From Pseudomonadota bacterium (GTDB taxonomy: Bacteria > Pseudomonadota > Alphaproteobacteria > Caulobacterales > Caulobacteraceae), in assembly GCA_023390245.1 (NCBI GenBank), contig JAEWDF010000066.1, positions 1 to 27,333 on the forward strand: a DNA stretch of 27,333 bases, written 5' to 3'. Below, piece by piece: positions 13,644 through 22,037 of the stretch. Positions within the stretch are counted from its first letter, which is position 1. The number at the start of each line of letters is the position of its first letter. Both the position numbers and the translations under genes were made by a program. The notes under the pieces were generated by a model. It ran no database searches. It was not told the DNA's origin and was given only the letters and a program-made list of their open reading frames with translations.

Positions 13644-15965
13644 TCACCGGCCGTAGGGCGTCATCGAATAGGGGCGCGCGTCCGGCGTCGTGGCCCAGGT
13701 GCGGTTCGGTTCGGCGCTCATCGTGAACGCCAGCTCGCCGCCGGCCAGGATCTGCTCGTGCGTCACCACGGATCGCTCCAGCGGGCGGCCGTTCAGCGTG
13801 ACCGAGCCGACGTAAGGACGGTCATCCGACAACCCCTCGGCCCGCACCGTGAACCTGCGGCCGTTCGGCAGGTTCAGCGTCGCCCGCTCCACAAACGGGC
13901 GGCCGATGACATATTCGTTGGAGCCGGGCGTCACCGGATAGAAGCCCAGGGCCGTGAACATCAGCCAGGCCGACATCTGGCCCAGGTCGTCGTTGCCGGC
14001 CAGGCCGTCGGGCGCGGTCCCGTACTGGCTGTCGACGATCTGCTTCAGCCGTTCCTGCGTCCGCCAGGGCTGGCCGGCGTAGACGTACATATAGGCCGTG
14101 TGGTGGCTGGGCTCGTTGCCGTGGATGTACTGGCCGATCAGGCCGGCGATGTCCTCGGCGTGGGAGTAGTCCAGGCCGGTGTTGTCGTAGTCGAACATGG
14201 CGTCCAGCTTGGCCACCGTCGCCTGGTCGCCGCCCATGGCGCCGACCAGTCCGCCCAGGTCCTGAGGCGCGAACCAGGAATATTGCCAGGCGTTGCCCTC
14301 GGTGTAGTCCGAGCCGTAGTTGATCGCGACCGGGTCGAACGGCTCCCGGAAGCTTCCGTCGACCTTGCGGGCGCGCACGAAGCCTGTCTGCGGATCGAAG
14401 GTGTTGCGCCAGAAGCCGGCGCGGCGCTCGAACGTCTCGGCCACGTCGTTTCGGCCCAGCGAGCGGGCCATGCGGGCGATGGTCCAGTCGTCATAGGCGT
14501 ATTCGACGGTCTTTGACGCCGCCTCGGGTTCGCGGTCGATAGCGGCGTAGCCCAGGTCGATATAGTCGCCCAGGCCGCCATAGGGCCGGTACGTCGCGCT
14601 GGCGACCATGGCGTCCAGGGCGGCGTTCCCGTCAAAGCCGCGCAGGCCCTTCATCCAGGCGTCGGCGATCACCGGCACGGCGTGATAGCCGATCATGGTC
14701 CAGGTCTCCTGCCCCGCGAACTGCCAGACGGGCAGGATGCCGTGCGGGCTGTCGGCCTGGGACGCCAACAGCGACCGGACCATGTCGCGGTTGGTCTGCT
14801 CCGGCTGGATCAGGGTCAGCAGCGGATGCTCGGCGCGGAAGGTGTCCCACAGCGAAAAGGACGAGTGAAAGGTGAAGCCGTCGGCGGCGTGCACCTGATT
14901 GTCCGGCCCGCGATAGCAGCCATCGACGTCGCCCGAGATGCTGGGCGCGATCAGGGCGTGATAGAGGGCGGTGTAGAGGCTGGTGCGCATCTCGGGCGCA
15001 GCGTCGATGTCGATGGCGCCCAGGGCCTGTTCCCAGGCGGTGCGGGTCGCGGCGCGCAGGCCGTCGAAATCGAAGTCGCCGCCCTCGCTGTCCAGATTGC
15101 GGATCGCGCCCTCTTCATCGACTGTGGAGATCGCCACCTTGACCAGCAGGGGGCCGTCCAGCGGACCGAAGTCGAAGGCGGCTTCCAGCGCGCGGCCTTC
15201 CAGCACCCGCTTGTCCTCGGGCGCACGGCCCGGCTGGCGAAAGCCGTTGTAGGGGACGTCGGTTTCGGTGTTGCGCAGGGCATGACCGGTCATCGGCTGC
15301 GAGAAGCGCATGGCGAAATAGAGCTGGCGCGCCGGGGCCCAGCCGCGCGTCTCGCGGAACCCGGTGACGACGCCGTCCGGCCGCACGCGAATGCGCGACC
15401 ACAGGACCTTGCCCGGATAGTCGTAGATCGAGCGGCGGAAATCGAGCAGCACATGGGCCGGCTGGCCCGCCGGGAAGCTGTAGCGGTGCAGGCCGACGCG
15501 CGTGCCCGCCGTCAGCTCTGCCCGCACCTCGGAATCGGTCAGGTCGACGGCGTAATAGCCGGGCTGGGCCGTCTCGGTCGCCTTGTCGACCCGGCTGCGA
15601 TAGCCCGTACCCGGCTGGTCGGCCTCGCCCGGCTCCCACTTCACCTTGCCGGAAAGGGGCGTCAGCAGCACGTCGCCCAGGTCCGAATGGCCCGAGCCTG
15701 AGAAATGGGTGTGCGAAAAGCCCAGGATGGTCGAGTCGTCGTGGCGATAGCCCGAGGCCCAGTCATAGGACTGGCGAAACGGCTTGATGTCGGTGTCGGG
15801 GCTCAGCTGCACCATGCCGAACGGGGCGACGGCGCCGGGGAAGGTGTGGCCCTTGCCCGCCGTGCCGATGAAGGGATCGACGGCGTCGAAGGGTGTCGTC
15901 TGGGCCAGGGCGGGCGCCGCCGCGGCCAGCGAAGCAAGCATTCCGGTCAAAGCCGCGATCTTCAT
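13644..15965 (-). CDS. GH92 family alpha-mannosidase
   Basis: A 773-residue exported enzyme. Residues 1-21 are a Sec signal (MKIAALTGMLASLAAAAPALA). The mature N-terminus FDAVDPFIGTAGKGHTFPGA is the classic start of GH92 enzymes. Other family motifs are GFSHTHFSGSG, YGSDYTEGNAWQYSW (holding the presumed catalytic acid Glu), and GNDDLGQMSAWLMFTALGFYPVTPGS (the Asp pair of the base and Ca2+ site is GNDD). GH92 enzymes are Ca2+-dependent inverting exo-alpha-mannosidases acting on alpha-1,2, alpha-1,3 or related linkages of N-glycans and yeast mannan. GAGGGG lies 7 nt before the start. It is 53 nt downstream of an alpha/beta hydrolase gene and converges on GH47, so the two mannosidases probably work on the same glycan. 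Linkage specificity is not readable. Confidence 0.96.
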   Translation of the reverse strand: MKIAALTGMLASLAAAAPALAQTTPFDAVDPFIGTAGKGHTFPGAVAPFGMVQLSPDTDIKPFRQSYDWASGYRHDDSTILGFSHTHFSGSGHSDLGDVLLTPLSGKVKWEPGEADQPGTGYRSRVDKATETAQPGYYAVDLTDSEVRAELTAGTRVGLHRYSFPAGQPAHVLLDFRRSIYDYPGKVLWSRIRVRPDGVVTGFRETRGWAPARQLYFAMRFSQPMTGHALRNTETDVPYNGFRQPGRAPEDKRVLEGRALEAAFDFGPLDGPLLVKVAISTVDEEGAIRNLDSEGGDFDFDGLRAATRTAWEQALGAIDIDAAPEMRTSLYTALYHALIAPSISGDVDGCYRGPDNQVHAADGFTFHSSFSLWDTFRAEHPLLTLIQPEQTNRDMVRSLLASQADSPHGILPVWQFAGQETWTMIGYHAVPVIADAWMKGLRGFDGNAALDAMVASATYRPYGGLGDYIDLGYAAIDREPEAASKTVEYAYDDWTIARMARSLGRNDVAETFERRAGFWRNTFDPQTGFVRARKVDGSFREPFDPVAINYGSDYTEGNAWQYSWFAPQDLGGLVGAMGGDQATVAKLDAMFDYDNTGLDYSHAEDIAGLIGQYIHGNEPSHHTAYMYVYAGQPWRTQERLKQIVDSQYGTAPDGLAGNDDLGQMSAWLMFTALGFYPVTPGSNEYVIGRPFVERATLNLPNGRRFTVRAEGLSDDRPYVGSVTLNGRPLERSVVTHEQILAGGELAFTMSAEPNRTWATTPDARPYSMTPYGR

Positions 15966-16018
15966 TCAGGTCCCCTCGCATCCGTGCGGGGCGACCTTAG
16001 GCGGCCAATCGGAGCGCG

Positions 16019-16876
16019 TCAGCCCAGTTCGCGATGAAAGAAGCCGGTCACGTCCGCCAGCACCGTCGCCTTCTTGCGGAACAGCGGGGAGAAGGCGGCG
16101 ATCAGGTCGGCGTGGTTCAGGCCGGGATAAAGATGCGCCTCTGACCGTCCTCCGACCGCGCGCATGCGCTGGTCCAGGATGGTGGCGTCCTCGGCGTGGA
16201 CCACCGTGTCCTCGGTCCCGTGGCCCAGCCACAGAGGCGGCGCGTCAGGACGCACGAAGGCGACAGGCTGGGTCGCGGTGGGGTCCGGCGCGCGTCCGAA
16301 GGCGTTGATAGAGGCGGGCACGTCGAACGGCAGGAAGTCATAGGGCCCGGCCAGTCCCGCCGCCGCCTTGATCAGGCCCGGCTGATCGACGGCGGCCATG
16401 TAGCGCCGGTCCAGGGCGATCATCATCGCCAGGTGCGCGCCGGCCGAATGACCCAGGACGCCCAGCCGGTCGCGGTCCCCGCCGAACGGGCCGGCCAGCG
16501 CCGCCGCCCGCGCCGTGGCCCTGGCCGCGTCCTCGATGAAGCCGGGAAAGACCACCTGCGGCACGACCCGGTAATCCGGCAGGGCGACGACGAAGCCGCG
16601 CGCCGCCAGCGCCTGCGCCGCCCAGCCGTAAAGGTCGCGCGACCCCGACTCCCAGCCGCCGCCGTAGAAGAAGACAAGAACCGGACGGGCGCGGGCGCGG
16701 GCGTCGGTCGGGGCGTAAAGGTCCATCTTCTGTCGCGGATCGTCGCCATAGGACAGGCCGCGCGCCACGCGCCGCGCCCCGCCGTCGCGCGGGCCCAACG
16801 TGTTCAGCAGGCCCAGCGGCGAACAGGCGGCGGCGACGAAGCCCAGGGCGGGCGCCAGCAATCCTCTGCGTGTCAT
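16019..16876 (-). CDS. Alpha/beta hydrolase (esterase/lipase), probable lipoprotein
   Basis: A 285-residue alpha/beta hydrolase of the carboxylesterase/BD-FAE type. The oxyanion-hole motif is FFYGGGWESG (Tyr replaces the usual His of HGGG), the nucleophile elbow is GHSAGAH, the acid is in GTEDTVVH and the base is in YPGLNHADL. The N-terminus MTRRGLLAPALGFVAAACS has twin arginines and a lipobox-like AAAC (Cys18), suggesting Tat-exported lipoprotein attachment. The ATG at 16876 is preferred over a GTG at 16891, which lacks the twin-arginine start geometry. It lies 39 nt after AsmA and 53 nt before GH92, so it may be co-transcribed with the mannosidase and remove acyl decorations; that is inference. 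Confidence 0.87.
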   Translation of the reverse strand: MTRRGLLAPALGFVAAACSPLGLLNTLGPRDGGARRVARGLSYGDDPRQKMDLYAPTDARARARPVLVFFYGGGWESGSRDLYGWAAQALAARGFVVALPDYRVVPQVVFPGFIEDAARATARAAALAGPFGGDRDRLGVLGHSAGAHLAMMIALDRRYMAAVDQPGLIKAAAGLAGPYDFLPFDVPASINAFGRAPDPTATQPVAFVRPDAPPLWLGHGTEDTVVHAEDATILDQRMRAVGGRSEAHLYPGLNHADLIAAFSPLFRKKATVLADVTGFFHRELG

Positions 16877-16915
16877 GACGCCTATAGGCACGCTGCGCCC
16901 GGCCGGCTCAAGCGG

Positions 16916-18964
16916 TCAGCGCGCCGAGGCGATCAGCCGACCGCAATCGGCGTCCTCCGCCAGGCCGGGCTCGACGAAGGCGAACAGGGCCGTCACCGGC
17001 GCGACCAGGGAGCCGAGCAGGCCCGCCAGCCCGCCCTGGGCCACGACCTCGCCCACGTCCACGCCGACGTGCGGCGCCGTCAGCGGCCCCTGGACCGTGA
17101 TCGGCGCCCAGACCCGTAGCAGGCGCGGCTTCTTGGACTCGCCGTCGATGCGCAGGTTCATCGTTTCCTGGCCCAGGTCGATGGTTCCGGAGCCCTGGGC
17201 CAGCACCACGTCCGTGTCGATGACGAAGGTCCGCGCCGACGCCACGCCGTTGGCGACGTTGAAATCGCCGACGGCGCAACGGATCTGGCTGGTCGACTGG
17301 TCGCCGCTCAGCAGCTTCAGCAGCCCGGCGCTGGCGTTGATGCCCAGCAGTTCGGCGAAGGCGGCGCGCATCTGTCCCTGCGGCACGACCACGCTCAGCG
17401 TGCCCTTGGAGCGCGCGGCGAAGTCATGGACGGAGGCGCCGGGCCCCTCCAGCTTGGCCCGGCCCAGCGCCCGGCCGGTCAGCGGCTGGGGGCCGCCCCG
17501 CGCCGGGATGATCGATTCCAGCGGATAGCCGGCCAGGCGGAAGTCGATGGCGCTGTAGGGCGTGTCCTTGGTCGCGTCGATCCGCGCCGTGCCGTTCAGT
17601 TCGCCCCGGTTGAAGGCGAAGCTGACGGGATCCAGGCCCAGGACGCCGTCCTTCAGCTTGGCCCCCAGCCGCACGGCGCGCACGTCGAAGTCGTTGGCCT
17701 TCACCGACTGGGCGCGATAGCTCAGCTTGCCGTCCATGGTGCGCAGCCGTTCCACGTTCAGGGTCGCGGTGGGCAATAGCTTGCCCGGCGCGCCCGATGT
17801 GGTCTTGGTGTCCGTCGCCTGGGCGTTGGTCTGCGGACGGCCGCCGAGCACGGCCAGCAGGTCGTCCAGGTCCAGCCGGCGCGAGATCAGTTCGGCCTCC
17901 ACATCCAGCCGTTCGGCCGCATCCACCCGCAGGTCGCCCGACAGATCGGAAGCGCCCACGCGGCCGTCGAAATCGTTGAACGTCCAGATGCGTCCGTCGC
18001 GTTTCAGGGCGCCCGACAGGCGATAGCGCGGCGTATTCGGCAGCGTCAGGCCGGTGACGTAATAGAGGTCGGCCAGATCCTGGCCCTGCAGGGTCAGGGC
18101 GGCGTTGAAACGGCCCAGGTCGAACGGCCGGGTGATGGCGCCGTCGGCGGTCAGGCGCGAGCGCGCGCCCGACAGCACGGCGTTGAAATGATAGGGCCGG
18201 TCGCGGCGGATATTGATGAAGGGCCCGCCCTCGATCCGCAGCGTCAGGGGCGAATTGTTCAGCGAGCCGCGTCCGTCCAGCACGAAGCCGGCGTCGCCGT
18301 CATTGGCGGTCTCGCGCGCCGTCACCGTGGCGTCCAGGGTCAGTCCGCGGCGCTGCTCGTCCAGGCGGACGCGGCCGTCGGTGATGATCAACTGCTGGAT
18401 CACCGGCAGCTTCATGCCCTCGCCCGTGTCCGGCTTGCCAGGATTCAGGTCCCAGCTCTTGCGGCCGTCCTCGGTGGCGATCAGCACCACGTCGGGCTGG
18501 GTGAAGCTGAGCAGCGGCATCTCGATCCGGCCGGCGAACAGCTTGCGCAGCCGCACCGACGCCTCGATGCGGGCGACATCGGCGGTGTCCTCGGCCTTGG
18601 CCCAGGCGGGGCCGCCGACCTTCAGGTCGCGCACCACGACCGATGGGGTCCAGCTGAACAGCCGCACGTCCAGGTCGCCCTGCAGGGCGATCTCGCGGTC
18701 GTACTTGGCCGAGGCCCAGCGGCCGATCGGCCCCCTCAGCCAATTCCAGTCGAACAGGATCAGGAAGACGACGACCGCCACGATCAGCAGCAGGGTGATG
18801 GAAGCGGCCCATTTCTCCGCCGGGCCGGGCCGTCGGGCGGCGGCGTAGACCGGATCGTTGTCGCGGACCCAGTCGCGCCACACCCGCGCGCGCCGACCGG
18901 CGGGGATCACCGCTCGATCCCGTATCCCAGGCCAGATGTCGTTCCATTTCAGCGGTGTCGCCAA
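16916..18964 (-). CDS. AsmA family envelope protein (TTG start)
   Basis: A 682-residue protein. A basic cytoplasmic N-terminus (residues 1-50) precedes one transmembrane helix (about 54-72, ITLLLIVAVVVFLILFDW). The AsmA signature follows: YDREIALQGDLDVRLFSWTPSVVVRDLKVGGP, with a long beta-rich periplasmic body and the C-terminal repeat FDFRLAGYPLES/GRALGRAKLEGPG. AsmA-type proteins form bridge-like grooves thought to move phospholipid between membranes. The start is TTG at 18964, fixed by a strong GAGGAG 8 nt upstream (GAGGAGACGAAGGC). The rare start may limit expression. The C-terminus VDVGEVVAQGGLAGLLGSL is also typical of the family. The gene is followed closely by the hydrolase gene. Confidence 0.92.
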   Translation of the reverse strand: MATPLKWNDIWPGIRDRAVIPAGRRARVWRDWVRDNDPVYAAARRPGPAEKWAASITLLLIVAVVVFLILFDWNWLRGPIGRWASAKYDREIALQGDLDVRLFSWTPSVVVRDLKVGGPAWAKAEDTADVARIEASVRLRKLFAGRIEMPLLSFTQPDVVLIATEDGRKSWDLNPGKPDTGEGMKLPVIQQLIITDGRVRLDEQRRGLTLDATVTARETANDGDAGFVLDGRGSLNNSPLTLRIEGGPFINIRRDRPYHFNAVLSGARSRLTADGAITRPFDLGRFNAALTLQGQDLADLYYVTGLTLPNTPRYRLSGALKRDGRIWTFNDFDGRVGASDLSGDLRVDAAERLDVEAELISRRLDLDDLLAVLGGRPQTNAQATDTKTTSGAPGKLLPTATLNVERLRTMDGKLSYRAQSVKANDFDVRAVRLGAKLKDGVLGLDPVSFAFNRGELNGTARIDATKDTPYSAIDFRLAGYPLESIIPARGGPQPLTGRALGRAKLEGPGASVHDFAARSKGTLSVVVPQGQMRAAFAELLGINASAGLLKLLSGDQSTSQIRCAVGDFNVANGVASARTFVIDTDVVLAQGSGTIDLGQETMNLRIDGESKKPRLLRVWAPITVQGPLTAPHVGVDVGEVVAQGGLAGLLGSLVAPVTALFAFVEPGLAEDADCGRLIASAR

Positions 18965-19150
18965 GCCTTCGTCTCCTCAGGCCTGACACAACGCGCCAGC
19001 GCGGGATTGGCGCCGCGCCGCATGACCGGGCGCGATGACAAGCGCCTGGTCGCGGTCCACACGACCCCGACGCTCTGATCCGTCGATCCTGAACGAAAGA
19101 AGGGCGCGGCCTCCCGGCCGCGCCCTTCGTCTTTCGACCCTGAACCGGCC
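18965..19150. other. Intergenic region between asmA and the S9 peptidase gene
   Basis: This holds the peptidase terminator and the asmA leader with GAGGAG. No convincing promoter of the Caulobacter type was found for asmA. A short plus-strand frame of 18 codons (from 19021) is present but has no ribosome binding site. Confidence 0.4.
19092..19135. terminator. Rho-independent terminator after the S9 peptidase gene
   Basis: A perfect 12-bp stem: AAGGGCGCGGCC (19100-19111), loop TCCC, GGCCGCGCCCTT (19116-19127). On the minus strand, the direction of the peptidase gene, it is followed by TCTTTCGTTC, a T-rich stretch. The plus-strand side is followed by CGTCTTTCG, so it may be bidirectional. It begins 24 nt past the peptidase stop. 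Confidence 0.88.
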
Positions 19151-21262
19151 TCAGTCGGCCGAACCCAGGTGCCTGTTCAGCCAGCCGAACACCTCGTCGT
19201 GCCATTGCAGGCTGTTGGCCGGCTTCAGCACCCAGTGGTTCTCGTTCGGGAAGACGATCAGCCGGCTGTCGATCCCGCGGCGCTGCAGGGCGGTGAAGGT
19301 CGACAGGCCCTGGGCCGTGGGGATGCGGAAGTCCATGTCGCCTTGGACGACCATCATCGGCGTCTTCCAGTTCTCGACGTGGTTGGCCGGGTTGAACCTC
19401 TGATAGCCCTCGGCGTGGTCCCACGGCGTGCCGCCGTACTCCCATTCCGTGAACCACAGCTCCTCGGTGGCGTAGCCCATGCCGAAGGTGTCGAAGACGC
19501 CGTCGTGGTTGACCAGGCACTTGAAGGCGTCGGGCCAGTTCCCCGCGATCCAGTTGATCATATAGCCGCCGTAAGAAGCGCCCAGGGCGCAGGCGTTCCG
19601 GCCGTCCAGGAAGGGATACTTCTGCTGCGCGGCGGCCCAGCCCTTCTGCAGGTCTTCCAGCGGGCGGTCGCCCCAGTGCTGGCTGATCGCGTCGGTGAAG
19701 GCCTGGCCGTAGCCGGTCGAGCCATGGAAATCGATCATCACCACCGCATAGCCGGCGCCGGCGTAGGTCTCGGGGTTCCAGCGATAGGACCAGCTGTCGC
19801 CGAACGAACCCTGGGGCCCGCCGTGGATCAGGAAGGCGACCGGATACTTGCGGCCCTCCTCATAGCCGGCCGGTTTGATGACATAGCCGTGGACCGTTTC
19901 GTTGTTCCAGCCAGAGAAGCTGAACTGCTCGTATTCGCCGAAGGACTTGGTGGCGAAGGTCGGGTTGGCCGTCGTCAGGCGGCGCGGCATCTCGCGGCCC
20001 AGGAAGGTCTTGAAATACAGGTCGCCCGGCTCGCGCAGGCTGTCCTGGGCGAAGACGAAACCGTCCGGCGTCTGCTGGAAGGCCGAGACGTGGCCCTCGC
20101 CCGTGATCGGAGTCACCATGCCGTTACGGGTGTCGACCGCGAACAGGCGGGTGGAACCGACGTCGCCGGCGGTGGTGTAGAGCGTCTGGCCGTCTCGCGA
20201 CCACTGGATGGTGTCGGCCGAACGGTCCCAGTTGGAGGCGACCTCGCGCTTGCGGCCCGTCTCCACGTCCATCAGCACGATCTGGAAGCGGTCGGCCTCG
20301 AAACCCGGCCGGGCCATGGCGCGATAGGCCAGGGTGCGGCCGTCCGGCGAAAAGACCGGGCCGGCGTCCCAGGCGTCGTTGTCGTCGGTCAGGTTGGTGA
20401 AGGTCCCGTCGCCGGTCAGGCCGTTGGTCTTCCACAGGTCGAAGTTGGTGCTCCACGGCTCGGTCCGGCCGGCCAGGCGGGCGGAGAAGACGATGGCGTC
20501 GCCGGCGGGCGTGAAGGTGAAGTCGCTCTCGTCGCCGAACGGCTTGGAGGGGGTGTCGCCGTCGAAGCCCCTGGTCACCCACGCCGGCTGGCCCGTCGTC
20601 CTGCCGTTGCGGCCGATCGACTGGACGAACAGATGGTTCTGGGTGTGGTCGTTCCAGGTGTCCCAGTGACGCACGAACATGCGGTCGTAGACCTGGCCGT
20701 TCGACTTGCGCTCGGCCGCAGCGGCGCCGCGCTGGACCGAGTCGTTGAGGTCCGCCGCGTCGGGATAGACCGCCAAGGACACCGCCACCTTGTCGCCCGC
20801 CGGGCTGACGCGATAGGCGTTCACGTCCAGCGGCAGGTCGGTCACCTGCACCGCCGGGGCAGTCGGCGAGGCGATGCGCCAGACCTGGCTGGTCCCGGAC
20901 TTGCCCGACAGGAAGTACAGGTTGCCGTCGCCACCCCAGCGGGCGGTGTTGGCGCCCTGGTCCGAGATGGCCAAGCGACGCGGCGGCTGGTCCGACGACC
21001 GCAGGTCCAGCATCCACAGCGCGCCGCTGCGGCGGTTCACCTCCACATCGGTGGTGGTCACCGAATAGACGACGTAGCGGCCGTCCGGCGACACTTGCGG
21101 ATCGCCCAGCCGATTGGCCGAGATCATGTCGCGATAGGTGAAGGCGTCCGGCGTGGCGGCGGCGGCCGGAACCGGCGCGGGCGGCGTCTGGGCCAGGGCT
21201 GGCGCGGCGGCCAACAGGGCGGCGGCCGCGCAGGCGACGGACAACAGGGAGCGGTGGCGCAT
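19151..21262 (-). CDS. Secreted S9 family peptidase (dipeptidyl peptidase-like)
   Basis: A 703-residue prolyl-oligopeptidase-family serine peptidase. Residues 1-24 are a Sec signal (ending ALAQ). Residues about 40-420 form a WD40/TolB-like beta-propeller (PQVSPDGRYVVYSV, GPVFSPDGRTLAYRAMA, IQWSRDGQTLY). The C-terminal alpha/beta hydrolase domain has the triad Ser563 (GASYGGYM), Asp644 (GDMDFRIP) and His676 (NENHWVLK). The layout is closest to DPP5/acylaminoacyl-peptidase-like S9C enzymes, which release dipeptides or acylated residues from peptides in the periplasm. The start at 21262 has GAGGAA 7 nt upstream. The gene is divergent from the toxin-antitoxin pair and ends at a strong terminator. 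The exact subfamily is uncertain. Confidence 0.94.
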   Translation of the reverse strand: MRHRSLLSVACAAAALLAAAPALAQTPPAPVPAAAATPDAFTYRDMISANRLGDPQVSPDGRYVVYSVTTTDVEVNRRSGALWMLDLRSSDQPPRRLAISDQGANTARWGGDGNLYFLSGKSGTSQVWRIASPTAPAVQVTDLPLDVNAYRVSPAGDKVAVSLAVYPDAADLNDSVQRGAAAAERKSNGQVYDRMFVRHWDTWNDHTQNHLFVQSIGRNGRTTGQPAWVTRGFDGDTPSKPFGDESDFTFTPAGDAIVFSARLAGRTEPWSTNFDLWKTNGLTGDGTFTNLTDDNDAWDAGPVFSPDGRTLAYRAMARPGFEADRFQIVLMDVETGRKREVASNWDRSADTIQWSRDGQTLYTTAGDVGSTRLFAVDTRNGMVTPITGEGHVSAFQQTPDGFVFAQDSLREPGDLYFKTFLGREMPRRLTTANPTFATKSFGEYEQFSFSGWNNETVHGYVIKPAGYEEGRKYPVAFLIHGGPQGSFGDSWSYRWNPETYAGAGYAVVMIDFHGSTGYGQAFTDAISQHWGDRPLEDLQKGWAAAQQKYPFLDGRNACALGASYGGYMINWIAGNWPDAFKCLVNHDGVFDTFGMGYATEELWFTEWEYGGTPWDHAEGYQRFNPANHVENWKTPMMVVQGDMDFRIPTAQGLSTFTALQRRGIDSRLIVFPNENHWVLKPANSLQWHDEVFGWLNRHLGSAD

Positions 21263-21323
21263 GGGGCATTCCTCGCAAAGCTTGTCGGAGCGAGGCGTAG
21301 CACCGCCGTTCGCCGGGCGGAAG

Positions 21324-21352
21324 TTGTCGCGACGGCCGTGGTTAGCTATCTT
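21324..21352 (+). promoter_or_regulatory. Promoter of the vapBC operon
   Basis: TTGTCGC (21324-21330), 14 nt, then GCTATCTT (21345-21352). This is a good match to TTGACGS, 10-14 nt, GCTANAWC and lies 21 nt before the antitoxin start, where the Phd/VapBC complex would be expected to bind for autoregulation. Confidence 0.6.
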
Positions 21353-21373
21353 GCTTGGACCAAAGAGCGCGAC

Positions 21374-21619
21374 ATGACCACCGTAACTGTCCACCAGGCC
21401 AAGACCCACCTGTCCCGCCTGATCGCCGCCGCCGAGCGCGGCGAGGAGGTGGTGATCGCGCGCGGCGACAAGCCCGCCGTGCGGATCGTGCCGTTCGAGC
21501 CGACGCCGAAGCCTGAACGGAGGCCCGGCCGCCTCAAGGGCATGGGCGGTTTCGACGAGACCTTCTTCGACCCTCTGCCAGAGGATGAACTCCGCCGCTG
21601 GGAAGGACGCGACGATTGA
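21374..21619 (+). CDS. Type II antitoxin, Phd/YefM family
   Basis: An 81-residue antitoxin. The N-terminal half (TTVTVHQAKTHLSRLIAAA, GEEVVIARGDKPAVRIVPF) is the Phd/YefM DNA-binding fold. The C-terminal tail, with the acidic/aromatic motif FFDPLPEDELRRWEG, would wrap the toxin and block its active site. It should repress its own promoter, which lies just upstream. The start at 21374 has GAGCG 5 nt upstream. The stop overlaps the TTG start of the toxin gene by 4 nt, a classic coupling that keeps antitoxin in excess. Confidence 0.93.
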   Translation: MTTVTVHQAKTHLSRLIAAAERGEEVVIARGDKPAVRIVPFEPTPKPERRPGRLKGMGGFDETFFDPLPEDELRRWEGRDD

Positions 21620-21999
21620 TCGCCCTGCTCGACACCCATGCCCTGATGTGGTGGGTGTGGGATGATCCACGGCTGTCCGGCGCCGCCAGCCGAGCGATAC
21701 GTGAGGCCGAAAGCGTCTATGTCAGCAGCGTCTCGGCGATCGAGATCGCCATCAAGCATCGCATCGGCAAGCTCCCCAACGCGACGCCGCTCGTGGAGCG
21801 CTTTTCCAATGTTATGGTGAGTGAGAACTTCCTCGAGCTTCCAGTGAACTGGCGTGAGGCGAACCTGGCCGGGCGCATGGAAGGCGAGCATCGCGATCCG
21901 TTCGACCGGCTGCTGATCGCCCAGGGCCTGTTGAACAACCTCGCCCTCGTCTCCAACGAGCGTCTGTTCGACGTCTTCGGCGTGGCGCGCATCTGGTAG
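21616..21999 (+). CDS. Type II toxin VapC, PIN-domain ribonuclease
   Basis: A 127-residue PIN-domain protein beginning MIALLDTHALMWW. The Mg2+-binding acids are visible: Asp6, Glu43 (VSAIEIAIK), Asp94 and Asp97 (RDPFDRLLIAQ), so it should be an active RNase when freed from the antitoxin. Many VapC toxins cut tRNA or rRNA; the target here is unknown. The start is TTG at 21616 in a TTGA overlap with the antitoxin stop. This reduces initiation and makes toxin translation depend on antitoxin translation. Its codon use is slightly less GC-biased than that of flanking genes, consistent with mobile TA modules. Confidence 0.93.
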   Translation: MIALLDTHALMWWVWDDPRLSGAASRAIREAESVYVSSVSAIEIAIKHRIGKLPNATPLVERFSNVMVSENFLELPVNWREANLAGRMEGEHRDPFDRLLIAQGLLNNLALVSNERLFDVFGVARIW

Positions 22000-22037
22000 C
22001 TTGCCCGGCCGGCGCGAACCGGCGACAAGCGACGGGA

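Noticed and set aside
13120..13650. Target-site duplication flanking the DUF559 cassette
   Set aside because: Bases outside the two repeat copies (GGGTATC on the left, GGACCGCG on the right) do not match, so no duplication can be claimed.
19021..19078. Short plus-strand frame of 18 codons ahead of the terminator
   Set aside because: No ribosome binding site, and it is only the tail of an antisense frame of asmA.
19169..21619. 816-codon plus-strand frame opposite the S9 peptidase gene
   Set aside because: The minus-strand frame has the signal peptide, propeller and catalytic triad; the plus frame is a GC shadow that fuses into the antitoxin frame.
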